Part shown: one piece after another, positions 30,109 through 36,643 of the stretch | How the letters are laid out: each line of letters begins with the position of its first letter | Numbering within the stretch: the stretch's first letter is position 1 | DNA from: Paenibacillus ihbetae | GTDB lineage: Bacteria; Bacillota; Bacilli; Paenibacillales; Paenibacillaceae | Reading direction: 5' to 3' | Length of the DNA stretch: 64,000 nucleotides | Assembly (NCBI RefSeq): GCF_002741055.1 | Contig: NZ_CP016809.1 | Span: 1,944,501-2,008,500, forward strand | The notes under the pieces: model-generated | What the model was told of the DNA's origin: nothing | The model's database searches: none | What the model saw: only the letters and a program-made list of their open reading frames with translations | Position numbers and translations under genes: made by a program

Positions 30109-31471
30109 CCAAGCGAATATCGGGAAGAAGCCCCAGATCAACCACACCAATCCCCTGGCCCGTACCTTGTTCGAAAAGCTCGATTACGATCAACTGACCA
30201 ACTGCATGCGCTGCGGGTTTTGCCTCCCTGCCTGCCCCACGTTCAGGGAAACGGGCGTAGAGCCCGAATCTCCCCGCGGGCGCATTGCCTTAATGAAGGC
30301 CGTCGCCGACGGGCTGATGGAGCCGGATGATCGCTTCCGCGATCAGATGGACCATTGCCTGGGCTGCCGGGCCTGTGAGCCGGTATGTCCGGCAGACGTG
30401 AAGTACGGTCAACTGATTGAGCAGGCCCGGGACGCGATCGAGGACCATCCGGTCCATTCCATTCCTGTGAAGGGAGTGCGCAAGCTGTTCTTCAAGGGCG
30501 TTTTCCCGCACCGCAAACGTCTGAAGACGCTGGGAAGAACGCTGAAATTTTACCAAAAATCCGGCTTGCAGCGCGTGGCGAGAGGAACCGGCGTCATGCG
30601 CCTCTTCCCCAAGCATCTGCGGGACATGGAGCGGATCTTGCCGGACGCAACCGGAGATGGCGTCGTCGAACAGCTGGGAACCGTGTATCCGGCTAAAGGC
30701 ACTCCGATCGCCCGCGTCGCCCTTTTCAGGGGCTGCATCATGGATGTCATGTTCGCCGGCACCAACGTTAATACCGTTAAGCTGCTGTCGGAGGCCGGCT
30801 TCGAAGTGGTTATACCGCCGGAGCAGGTTTGCTGCGGCGCACTCCATGCCCACAGCGGAGAAATGGAGCTGGCAAGGGATATGGCACGAATCAACGTGAG
30901 GGTGTTCAAAGAGCTGGATGTGGATTACATCGTATCCAATGCGGGCGGCTGCGGCGCCCTGTTGGTGGAGTATGACCATCTGCTTCATGAGGATGAGGCT
31001 TGGAAGGAACAAGCCGCCTGGTTCGCGAGCCGGGTGGTGGACATCAGCAAGCTGCTCGTGGAGCATGGCAGACTGCCTGCATTCAGCGAATCTGCGGCGT
31101 CATCCACCGAGCCGGTCGTTGTGACCTATCAGGACTCCTGCCATTTACGGAATGTGATGCGCAGCGGGACGGCACCAAGACAGCTCATAAGCCAGGTGGC
31201 CAACGTCAGCTTCCAAGAGATGAGGGAAGCAGACCGCTGCTGCGGCTCGGCAGGCATATACAATGTGACGCAGCCGGAAATGGCGGGCCAAATTCTGGAG
31301 CATAAGATGGAGAACGTGAACGCCACCGGAGCCAGATACCTGCTGACCAGCAATCCGGGGTGTCTGCTGCAGATGAAGCTGGGCGTGGAACAGCACGGCT
31401 GCAGCGAAACGATGGAGGTCAAGCATGTGGTTGATTTCCTCTATGAACGAATGAATGGGCGCAACGCCTGA
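30101..31471 (+). CDS. glcF: Glycolate oxidase iron-sulfur subunit GlcF
   Basis: A 456-residue electron-transfer subunit. Two [4Fe-4S] ferredoxin motifs, 'CMRCGFCLPACPTF' (Cys35, 38, 41, 45) and 'CLGCRACEPVCPADVKYG', are followed by two CCG domains, seen as 'VCCGALHAHSG' and 'DRCCGSAGIYN'. These domains bind a further cluster in related heterodisulfide reductase-like subunits. It receives electrons from GlcD and feeds them to quinone. Its start overlaps glcD, so stoichiometric coupled translation is likely. D-lactate dehydrogenase activity for the pair remains a fair alternative. Confidence 0.94.
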   Translation: MTSQANIGKKPQINHTNPLARTLFEKLDYDQLTNCMRCGFCLPACPTFRETGVEPESPRGRIALMKAVADGLMEPDDRFRDQMDHCLGCRACEPVCPADVKYGQLIEQARDAIEDHPVHSIPVKGVRKLFFKGVFPHRKRLKTLGRTLKFYQKSGLQRVARGTGVMRLFPKHLRDMERILPDATGDGVVEQLGTVYPAKGTPIARVALFRGCIMDVMFAGTNVNTVKLLSEAGFEVVIPPEQVCCGALHAHSGEMELARDMARINVRVFKELDVDYIVSNAGGCGALLVEYDHLLHEDEAWKEQAAWFASRVVDISKLLVEHGRLPAFSESAASSTEPVVVTYQDSCHLRNVMRSGTAPRQLISQVANVSFQEMREADRCCGSAGIYNVTQPEMAGQILEHKMENVNATGARYLLTSNPGCLLQMKLGVEQHGCSETMEVKHVVDFLYERMNGRNA

Positions 31472-31508
31472 ATCGTAGGTGCACCGGCTGTCCAAGGCCA
31501 ATGCTTGT

Positions 31509-31581
31509 GCCGTTACTTTGCCACTGCCTGTTGACACGGCTATGCTCTCGCCGTCACTTTGCCACTGCCTGTTGACACGGC
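31509..31581. repeat. Two copies of a 32-bp direct repeat
   Basis: GCCGT(T/C)ACTTTGCCACTGC... occurs at 31509-31540 and 31550-31581, identical except for one base, with a 41-base period. It lies just after glcF and has no coding content that I can see. Confidence 0.8.
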
Positions 31582-31595
31582 AGCCTCGCTCAAAT

Positions 31596-31632
31596 TAAAA
31601 ATCGCCGGTGCCACTTTCTTGGCACCGGCGAT
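31596..31632 (-). terminator. Strong terminator for the sigma/repeat-protein operon
   Basis: A perfect 13-bp stem, ATCGCCGGTGCCA (31601-31613) with TGGCACCGGCGAT (31620-31632), six-base loop, followed in the minus direction by TTTTTAATTTG. It would stop transcripts coming from the 65-residue protein gene, and could stop glcF transcripts less efficiently. Confidence 0.75.
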
Positions 31633-31659
31633 CCATCCAATGGATGACTTTAAGAGGTT

Positions 31660-31826
31660 GTTCAAAAAATCGTCTTTTGATCACGAAGTGCGTCAAGAAG
31701 TAACTCGGCATCGAATCTTGAATTCAGCCGGGCCTTCCGGTGCTCACGTACCCAAAACGTACGCTCCGCTCCTCAGTCCCTACCTTCATCCAACCTTCTC
31801 GGTGCTGAAAAACCGACTTTTTGAAC
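31660..31826. mobile_element. MITE-like element, 167 bp, with 13-bp inverted ends
   Basis: GTTCAAAAAATCG at 31660-31672 and CGACTTTTTGAAC at 31814-31826 are inverted repeats with one mismatch. Between them is a compact non-coding body containing TACCCAAAACGTACGC and two GGTGCT motifs. It has no open frame for a transposase. Size, ends and lack of coding fit a non-autonomous element; I have the impression that similar sequences recur in Paenibacillus genomes but cannot check copy number here. Confidence 0.6.
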
Positions 31827-31837
31827 ACGCACTTTAA

Positions 31838-32035
31838 TTATAGTAATCGTCTTCCCATCATCATGATGGTATCCAGCAAAGCCTTCCATTTGCCTGCAGT
31901 CTTCGCGCTGCCTGCGGCAGCCGCTGCAGCTTCACTACGGCTGGCTTTCGTTTGTTGAGCCAACCTGCATCGTTCGAGTTCCTGGCGGAGATCGTTCACA
32001 TGCTGGATGGCAATATCTTCATTATTGATATTCAT
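31838..32035 (-). CDS. 65-residue hypothetical protein, third gene of sigma operon
   Basis: Not recognised. It begins at the ATG complementary to 32033-32035 with GAGGAA upstream, 19 bases after the stop of the repeat-protein gene, so it is probably in the same transcript. The N-terminal half (IQHVNDLRQELERCRLAQQ) looks like an amphipathic helix or short coiled coil. The middle is a run of seven alanines within 'SEAAAAAAAGSAKTAG'-type low complexity (exact run EAAAAAAG). The C-terminus is basic and Met-rich (TIMMMGRRLL). No signal peptide or membrane helix. Its presence at the end of the sigma operon is the only hint of function. Confidence 0.65.
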   Translation of the reverse strand: MNINNEDIAIQHVNDLRQELERCRLAQQTKASRSEAAAAAAGSAKTAGKWKALLDTIMMMGRRLL

Positions 32036-32054
32036 TTTATCTTCCTCATTTCTT

Positions 32055-33260
32055 TTATAGCGACAACATTCCGACATTACCGATACCTGCAAACTTCTCC
32101 TCCGTCCCCTTCACTATAATACTGCCACTCATGCTCCGAAGGTAAGGGTATAAAACACCTTTAATTCTTTTTTCCGCGATCATCACTTTCCCGAACAGAT
32201 CCAGGGAATGAAGCTTAGCCTCCAATACATCCTCCGTAACGTCGTCTTCCAGGATCAGCGTTCCTTCTACGATGAAGCTGGCCGGCTCCTTTAAGGCAAG
32301 CAATTGCTCCTTCGACCAGACTTCCTCTCCTTCTACGAATACGAACGCCTGCTCATAGCTGACGATTTCCGTATTCACATCCGGACAGCGTTCCCAGACC
32401 AGATCCTCGATATCTTCGCTGCAAATCACGATCGAGGACGATTGAATTCCGGCGATCGCGCGGCTGAACGCCTCCCTTGTCACGTCGGCATCAAGCACGA
32501 TGGGATGCTTGGTATATAATTTACGGTCCGCGAATCGGCGAATCGTTCGGGCGTTCAGTCTCAGCGTTTTCGTGACATGCTCGAACCCTGCAGGAATTAC
32601 TTTTACCTGGCCGTTGATCGACTTCATTTTGTCATAGAAATAGGGGCTCTGCTCCTCATGGATCATCGCCATGCCGTTCACATGGAGCGTTTCAAGCCGG
32701 GCGGCGAATTGTTCCATGTCCAAATCCTTCTCTAATTCAAGGACGCCGTTTACGACCAGATACCTGGGCTCCTTAAGCGAAGACAAATAAGCGTTGGTCA
32801 GCCGGAATTTCCCGGACTCGAACCGCAGCTCGGATTGATAAGCTTGAATGCTCGCTTCCGCTCCATCCATTTTGAGCAGCGATGCGGTGACGGCTCCCTC
32901 CAAATGCTTCGGAACATACACCTCGCCCCTAACTGCCATATGCAGCCCGCTATGCTCAAAAGCTTCAAGGCTGACATCCCGATCAATGATCACCGTGCCA
33001 TAAGTAAATACGTTCTCCGGCTGCTTGTGCTTAAAATACTCGGCGTTCAGTCTCAAAGTGCCTTTAAAAAAGCGGTAGCCTCTGGGAATCTCCAGCGTTT
33101 TGCCGATATTGCCGGCGTTCGTGAGCAGTGCCAGCAGATGGGCGGTCTCTGCCCGGTACAGCACCATGCCCACATTGTCGATCCGTTCAATGTTTTTCAC
33201 GCTTTCCTCAGTTGCCTCCGTAAGATCCAGCATACCCACATTGCCAATAATTCTGCTCAT
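32055..33260 (-). CDS. 401-residue protein made of five ~80-residue repeats, unknown function
   Basis: Not recognised as a named family. The protein opens with IIGNVGMLDL and closes with GIGNVGMLSL, and in between shows about five repeats of 75-82 residues. Each repeat has a core like 'VVNGVLELEKDLDMEQF', 'TYGTVIIDRDVSLEAF', 'HPIVLDADVTREAF' or 'VEGTLILEDDVTEDV', then an amphipathic stretch and 'G.(V/A)MI.E'. The pattern of short hydrophobic strands separated by Gly and Asp suggests a beta-rich scaffold. No signal peptide. Its ATG overlaps the stop of the sigma factor gene (ATGA), so it is translationally coupled to it; an anti-sigma or regulated structural role is conceivable but unproved. 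Confidence 0.8.
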   Translation of the reverse strand: MSRIIGNVGMLDLTEATEESVKNIERIDNVGMVLYRAETAHLLALLTNAGNIGKTLEIPRGYRFFKGTLRLNAEYFKHKQPENVFTYGTVIIDRDVSLEAFEHSGLHMAVRGEVYVPKHLEGAVTASLLKMDGAEASIQAYQSELRFESGKFRLTNAYLSSLKEPRYLVVNGVLELEKDLDMEQFAARLETLHVNGMAMIHEEQSPYFYDKMKSINGQVKVIPAGFEHVTKTLRLNARTIRRFADRKLYTKHPIVLDADVTREAFSRAIAGIQSSSIVICSEDIEDLVWERCPDVNTEIVSYEQAFVFVEGEEVWSKEQLLALKEPASFIVEGTLILEDDVTEDVLEAKLHSLDLFGKVMIAEKRIKGVLYPYLRSMSGSIIVKGTEEKFAGIGNVGMLSL

Positions 33261-33724
33261 TTCATATCTTCCTCCCAATAGGTTCTTAATTTCTTGATGG
33301 CAGCCTGCAGCTTGTAACGGACCGTGGCGGCTGGCAGCCCAAGCTGGTCACCGATCTCTTGACTGGACATGCCGAGCCAGTAGCGCTTAAACACAATATC
33401 GCTTTGGGACTGCGGCAGGCGGCCCAGCCATTCCGTGGTCTCCATATCAAGGTTCGGCACGGACAGCAATGTGGCATCCAGATCATCATCCCAGGGAAGC
33501 AGCCGTTTTTCCCGGCGGGTAATGTCGATCAGACGATTCTTGATGACCCTGAAAAACCAAGCCTTCTGCTTGTGGAGCGGCCACTGTGCCAGCTGCGGCT
33601 CCTTCATCGCCTTGATGAAGGCGTCCTGCACCAGATCGTCAGCTTCGTACGCGTGCTTTGCGACCGACCGGGCATAGCGCCGGACATCCTCCTTCAAATT
33701 TTCGTACAGCTCATTTACGTCCAT
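33257..33724 (-). CDS. RNA polymerase sigma factor, ECF-like sigma-70
   Basis: A 155-residue sigma factor with only regions 2 and 4. Region 2: 'ADDLVQDAFIKAMKEP', 'KAWFFRVIKNRLIDITRREKR' (in parts). Region 4: 'LPQSQSDIVFKRYWLGMSSQEIGDQLGLPAATVRYKLQAAIKKL' (in parts), a clear helix-turn-helix for the -35 box. The ATG at 33722-33724 is preferred because GAGG lies six bases before it; another ATG twelve bases earlier is too near its only ribosome-like site. Unlike most ECF genes it is not followed by a recognisable membrane anti-sigma gene but by the repeat protein. Its promoters are unknown. Confidence 0.9.
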   Translation of the reverse strand: MDVNELYENLKEDVRRYARSVAKHAYEADDLVQDAFIKAMKEPQLAQWPLHKQKAWFFRVIKNRLIDITRREKRLLPWDDDLDATLLSVPNLDMETTEWLGRLPQSQSDIVFKRYWLGMSSQEIGDQLGLPAATVRYKLQAAIKKLRTYWEEDMK

Positions 33725-33814
33725 AGCCGACCTCATATCTTCCGTTTTCGTCTTTCTTGTTAATATAACGTTTGAGCGACTGCAACTGATGGATGGATTT
33801 TAAATATTTTTTTG

Positions 33815-33847
33815 AAAAAAAAACACGCCAGCCCTTCGGCCAGCGCG
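33815..33847 (-). terminator. Terminator between the mini-peptide genes and the sigma gene
   Basis: CACGCCAGCC (33824-33833), loop CTTC, GGCCAGCGCG (33838-33847). In the minus-strand RNA the ten pairs (some G-U) are followed by nine U. The peptide genes therefore form their own short transcript, ending before the sigma factor gene. Confidence 0.8.
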
Positions 33848-33863
33848 CAAGCATTTTTTCACA

Positions 33864-33959
33864 CTAATCCCAGATAGAGAACAGTACCAACAAGATAGCG
33901 GCAATTCCGAGCCAAAGCGTATGCTTCGATGCCCAGGCGGAACGTAAATCTTCATTCAT
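33864..33959 (-). CDS. 31-residue membrane peptide ending in Trp-Asp
   Basis: A short frame with a strong GGAGG nine bases before its ATG (complement of 33957-33959). The peptide has a charged head (MNEDLRSAWASKH), one hydrophobic segment (LWLGIAAILLVLFSIW) and ends in Asp. Together with the 26-residue peptide 54 bases upstream it forms a transcript bounded by an operator-bearing promoter and a terminator. No known family is recognised. Good ribosome sites on both frames and the shared C-terminal Trp-Asp argue that they are real. Toxin, transporter helper or membrane stress sensor are all possible and none is shown. Confidence 0.65.
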   Translation of the reverse strand: MNEDLRSAWASKHTLWLGIAAILLVLFSIWD

Positions 33960-34013
33960 AGATCCAAGCCTCCTTTTCAATGATTTGTAATAGACTGCTG
34001 CCTTTGTAGCGTC

Positions 34014-34094
34014 TTAATCCCACCAGCTAAGCATTGACAGCAGAATGATGGCGGCCAGTACGCCGTCCACAAACTTCAATTGAAGTTTGGCCAT
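34014..34094 (-). CDS. 26-residue membrane peptide ending in Trp-Trp-Asp
   Basis: Begins at the ATG complementary to 34092-34094, eight bases after AAGGAGG; an ATG six bases earlier is too close. Short basic head (MAKLQLKF), hydrophobic stretch VDGVLAAIILLSMLSWW and final Asp. It shares layout and the terminal W-D with the 31-residue peptide that follows, although the rest differs. A promoter whose -35 box lies within a TetR-type operator is about 100 bases upstream. Too short for standard gene finders, so probably unannotated in databases. Confidence 0.65.
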   Translation of the reverse strand: MAKLQLKFVDGVLAAIILLSMLSWWD

Positions 34095-34127
34095 TCGCAT
34101 CACCTCCTTTTTAGAGTCAAGTAGTAG

Positions 34128-34188
34128 GTGAATAAGTGAATAGGTGAACAGGCTAAGCGCATAAAGTTCATAAGTTCATAAGTTCATT
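34128..34188. repeat. Two sets of triple 8-bp repeats in the mini-peptide leader
   Basis: GTGAATAA, GTGAATAG, GTGAACAG lie head to tail at 34128-34151, and AGTTCATA, AGTTCATA, AGTTCATT at 34165-34188. Both sets fall in the predicted 5' leader of the mini-peptide transcript, between promoter and ribosome site. The -10 box overlaps the end of the second set. Confidence 0.75.
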
Positions 34189-34213
34189 ATCCTTAGTATT
34201 ATTGATTGATCAA
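34186..34213 (-). promoter_or_regulatory. Promoter of the mini-peptide genes
   Basis: On the minus strand TTGATC (complement of 34208-34213) and GATAAT (34186-34191) are 16 bases apart. The -35 box lies within the TetR-type operator, so binding would exclude RNA polymerase. Confidence 0.55.
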
Positions 34214-34220
34214 TTACTAT
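34199..34220. promoter_or_regulatory. TetR-type operator, copy A (mini-peptides)
   Basis: TTATTGATTGATCAATTACT plus AT fits the palindrome TTAnTnATTGnnCAATnAnTAA shared by three sites, with one end mismatch. It lies 105 bases before the 26-residue peptide gene. Confidence 0.7.
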
Positions 34221-34272
34221 TAATGAAAATAAAAATGGGTATACATTACGCGTATGCTATAAGCTTGCTATT

Positions 34273-34309
34273 CGTACAATGCGTACAATGCATATTATTC
34301 GTACAATGC
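34273..34309. repeat. Three copies of CGTACAATGC
   Basis: Exact copies at 34273-34282, 34282-34291 and 34300-34309, just beyond the 3' end of the epimerase gene. Purpose unknown. Confidence 0.6.
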
Positions 34310-34311
34310 GT

Positions 34312-35274
34312 TCACTCTCCCTGCTTCTGCATCAGCCGCTGAATGGTCTCCTTAATCGCTTTTTCATGCGGCGTCCAAGATAAAGGTCCGATGAAGCGCT
34401 CGTATTTTTCCCCGCTCAGCACGAGCGGCTCTTCCGTAAGATACAGCATCTCCACGACCTCCTTCATTACGGGATTGAACAGGCCGATCAGGGATAACCC
34501 GATGCGTCCCAGCGGTATGACGGCTTTGCGGCTTCCGCTCGCCTCCTGAGCGATGCATACCAGTTCGCGGCCTGAAATGACACCAGGACCGGGAATGTGC
34601 CAGTTTTGCCCGTAAGCCTCCTCCTGAACGGCGATATCCAAAATCATCCGGGCCGCATCCGGCAAGTAGACATATTCGCGGGGAACCGTCATATTCCCGA
34701 TGAAGGCCGTAGGTTTGCCTGCTGCGATAGCCTCCATCGTCACGGATAGATAAGAAGCTTGCGCGGAGGGTCCGTAATAATCCGGTAACCGGGCGATCAA
34801 AGGGCGGGTACGCGGTTTCCAACGTGCCGAAAACAAAAGCTCCTCATAAGCGAGCCTTGTTTTGCCTTTTCGGGTATGCGGCCGCTTCGGATGCTCCTCC
34901 GTCGCTCTTTCCATCCTGCGTCGCCCATAGGGATAAATACCGTCCACGACCACCACTCTTGCATTCATCCGCTGCGCAGCCTTCATCACGGATTCCCCAA
35001 GTGGAAGCAGCCTCGATTCCATCTCGTGATACGGAATATTCGCGCTGTGAAAAATGACATCCGCGCCTTCGGCCGCCTGAATGATGTCCTCCGAATTAAA
35101 GGCATCCCCTGTGCGAAGCTTCAATAATGGGGAGCGGCCGAGCTCCTCGGCGAGCGCATTCAACTTGGTCATCGATCTGCCGAAGGCAATCGTTTCGATT
35201 CCTCTTTTGACCAATTCGGCTGTCAGTGGATTTCCTACTCCGCCCGTTGCACCCAGAACAATCGCTTTTTTCAT
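34312..35274 (-). CDS. NAD(P)-binding epimerase/dehydratase-like protein (extended SDR)
   Basis: A 320-residue protein with the Rossmann signature GATGGVGNPLTAEL close to the N-terminus and 'GADVIFHSANIPYHEM' and 'VVVDGIYPYGRR' further on; the catalytic Tyr-x-x-x-Lys pattern of classical SDRs is not obvious, so it is probably an atypical or NmrA-like member. Starts at the ATG at 35272-35274, nine bases after AAGGAGA; a TTG six bases earlier is too close. A TetR-type operator sits 27 bases upstream, identical in pattern to the one before the tetR gene. It is likely the main target of that repressor. Substrate unknown. Confidence 0.88.
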   Translation of the reverse strand: MKKAIVLGATGGVGNPLTAELVKRGIETIAFGRSMTKLNALAEELGRSPLLKLRTGDAFNSEDIIQAAEGADVIFHSANIPYHEMESRLLPLGESVMKAAQRMNARVVVVDGIYPYGRRRMERATEEHPKRPHTRKGKTRLAYEELLFSARWKPRTRPLIARLPDYYGPSAQASYLSVTMEAIAAGKPTAFIGNMTVPREYVYLPDAARMILDIAVQEEAYGQNWHIPGPGVISGRELVCIAQEASGSRKAVIPLGRIGLSLIGLFNPVMKEVVEMLYLTEEPLVLSGEKYERFIGPLSWTPHEKAIKETIQRLMQKQGE

Positions 35275-35300
35275 AATCAAACATCTCCTTTGTCGTGTTG

Positions 35301-35322
35301 TTATTGATTGACCAATTACTAA
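35301..35322. promoter_or_regulatory. TetR-type operator, copy B (epimerase gene)
   Basis: TTATTGATTGACCAATTACT followed by AA: a full match to TTAnTnATTGnnCAATnAnTAA, 27 bases before the epimerase start. Confidence 0.8.
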
Positions 35323-35499
35323 TGTTCAAAAAAATAATGCCGAACTCCAAATGACTGAAAAAACAGTGCTCTTACACTATAGTTGGGCAGACGTGACCTG
35401 CGGTTCGCTGTGCTCTCCGATAAAGCTGTTGCTGCAATCCGGGGGCGCCCCTCCCGATAAGGGGAAGGCATTCGCGGCGAGGCAAGCTTAGGACTCTCG

Positions 35500-35677
35500 C
35501 TGTACAGGGTGTGCATTAACGACGAATGAGTTTGGTACTCCTACTGTGCAGGGTGCGCATCGCGGTGAACGTAGCTTGCTCTCACTGTACGGGGCGCGCA
35601 TTCCGGGTGAACCTAACTTGGTGCTCCCACTGTACAGGAGCGCATTCGCGGTGAACGTAGCTTGCTCTCACGCAATT
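35500..35677. repeat. Degenerate tandem repeat, four copies of about 44 bp
   Basis: Copies starting with CTGT(A/G)C(A/G)GG at 35500, 35544, 35585 and 35630 (spacing 44, 41, 45). Typical body: GCGCATTCGCGGTGAACGTA then GCTTGCTCTCA. Copies two and four are most alike. The 450-base stretch between the epimerase and tetR genes holds this array and no gene that I can support. Confidence 0.7.
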
Positions 35678-35773
35678 ATGTCAGACCTTGCGGCTCGACG
35701 CTTTTGATGCCTCCATGGTGCAAAGCGCTGGGGCTGCACTCACCTTTACCCTTTCCCGGTGCCATCGGCAATC

Positions 35774-36289
35774 CTAACGCTTCGGCATGATGCTCGGCAT
35801 GTCCATGGCCATTGCGGCATTGCAGAGCATTCCCCTTGCAAGGAAATTGGAGACTCTCACTTCCGCATCCTGAAATCCGGCATGGATGAAGGCATTCTCC
35901 ACCAGCTCCTTTACCTCGCCCATTCCCTGCTGCATCGCTGCTCGAACAGGCGCATCCGAGATCGTTTGTGCCTGCATCTGCAGTAAGATTTCACTTCGAT
36001 GAGCAAGCATGATCTCCTCGTAAGCACGGATCAATCCCTCTTCGAGCTCCTGGGGCGGCGCCGAATCAATGACCTGTCGGAAGGCCTGAACAATCCGCTT
36101 CCAAGATACGGCCAGCGCTTCGACCAGCAGCGATTCCTTGGTGAAAAAACGGTACACGTAGGGCTGCGATATGGCTGCACGTTCGGCAACCTGTGCGGTT
36201 GTCGCACGATAATAGCCGATCTCTGCAAACACCTCGATTGCTGCTGCAACAATATCCTGACGTCGGTTCGCGGAGGCTTCGCGCGGCAT
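35774..36289 (-). CDS. TetR-family transcriptional repressor
   Basis: A 171-residue regulator. N-terminal helix-turn-helix: 'RRQDIVAAAIEVFAEIGYYRATTAQVAERAAISQPYVYRFFTKESLL' (in parts), fully typical of TetR. The C-terminal ligand domain (about 60-170) is helical and ends 'MAMDMPSIMPKR'. The ATG at 36287-36289 follows GGAG by eight bases. A 22-bp pseudo-palindrome just downstream of its own -10 box and two more copies before the epimerase and the mini-peptides define a small regulon. The inducer is not predictable; such repressors often sense hydrophobic drugs or fatty acids. Confidence 0.92.
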   Translation of the reverse strand: MPREASANRRQDIVAAAIEVFAEIGYYRATTAQVAERAAISQPYVYRFFTKESLLVEALAVSWKRIVQAFRQVIDSAPPQELEEGLIRAYEEIMLAHRSEILLQMQAQTISDAPVRAAMQQGMGEVKELVENAFIHAGFQDAEVRVSNFLARGMLCNAAMAMDMPSIMPKR

Positions 36290-36317
36290 ACGGATCACTC
36301 CTTTCAGAAGTTAATTA

Positions 36318-36339
36318 TTATTAATTGACCAATTACTAA
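36318..36339. promoter_or_regulatory. TetR-type operator, copy C (tetR gene)
   Basis: TTATTAATTGACCAATTACT followed by AA, a full match to TTAnTnATTGnnCAATnAnTAA. It lies about nine bases after the tetR -10 box, over the transcription start, so autorepression is expected. Confidence 0.8.
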
Positions 36340-36347
36340 CTGAAATC

Positions 36348-36376
36348 AGTATATGCGAATGAACCTCCAATTGCAA
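36348..36376 (-). promoter_or_regulatory. Promoter of the tetR gene
   Basis: On the minus strand TTGCAA (36371-36376) and TATACT (complement of 36348-36353) are 17 bases apart, immediately before operator copy C. Confidence 0.65.
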
Positions 36377-36643
36377 CAGTTATTTTTCATGATTTTCCAT
36401 TGGGTAAGGTTGCAGCTTGAGAACGAGATCCAAGCAAGGGGAATCGCTACTCAAATATTTCACTTTTAAATTTGCTATGTAACCACACCTAAATAAAGGA
36501 AATTCATGCGCGCTATCGAATGTTACTTACTATTACGCAATGCTTAAACCCCAATGCTCCTTAGACAGACAGTTGCGGAACAAAGGTGGGATAACAGTAG
36601 CAGCTCGAATCATTACTATGACAAATGAGGAGGAACTTTTGAA
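36377..36643. other. Intergenic stretch before the DinB gene, nothing recognised
   Basis: A/T-rich divergent region. I see no reading frame with a ribosome site, no clear palindrome and no cre site. It presumably carries the promoter of the DinB-family gene. Confidence 0.4.

Noticed and set aside
31509..31660. Attachment site or integron-like repeats after glcF
   Set aside because: No integrase, no tRNA gene and only a simple two-copy repeat.
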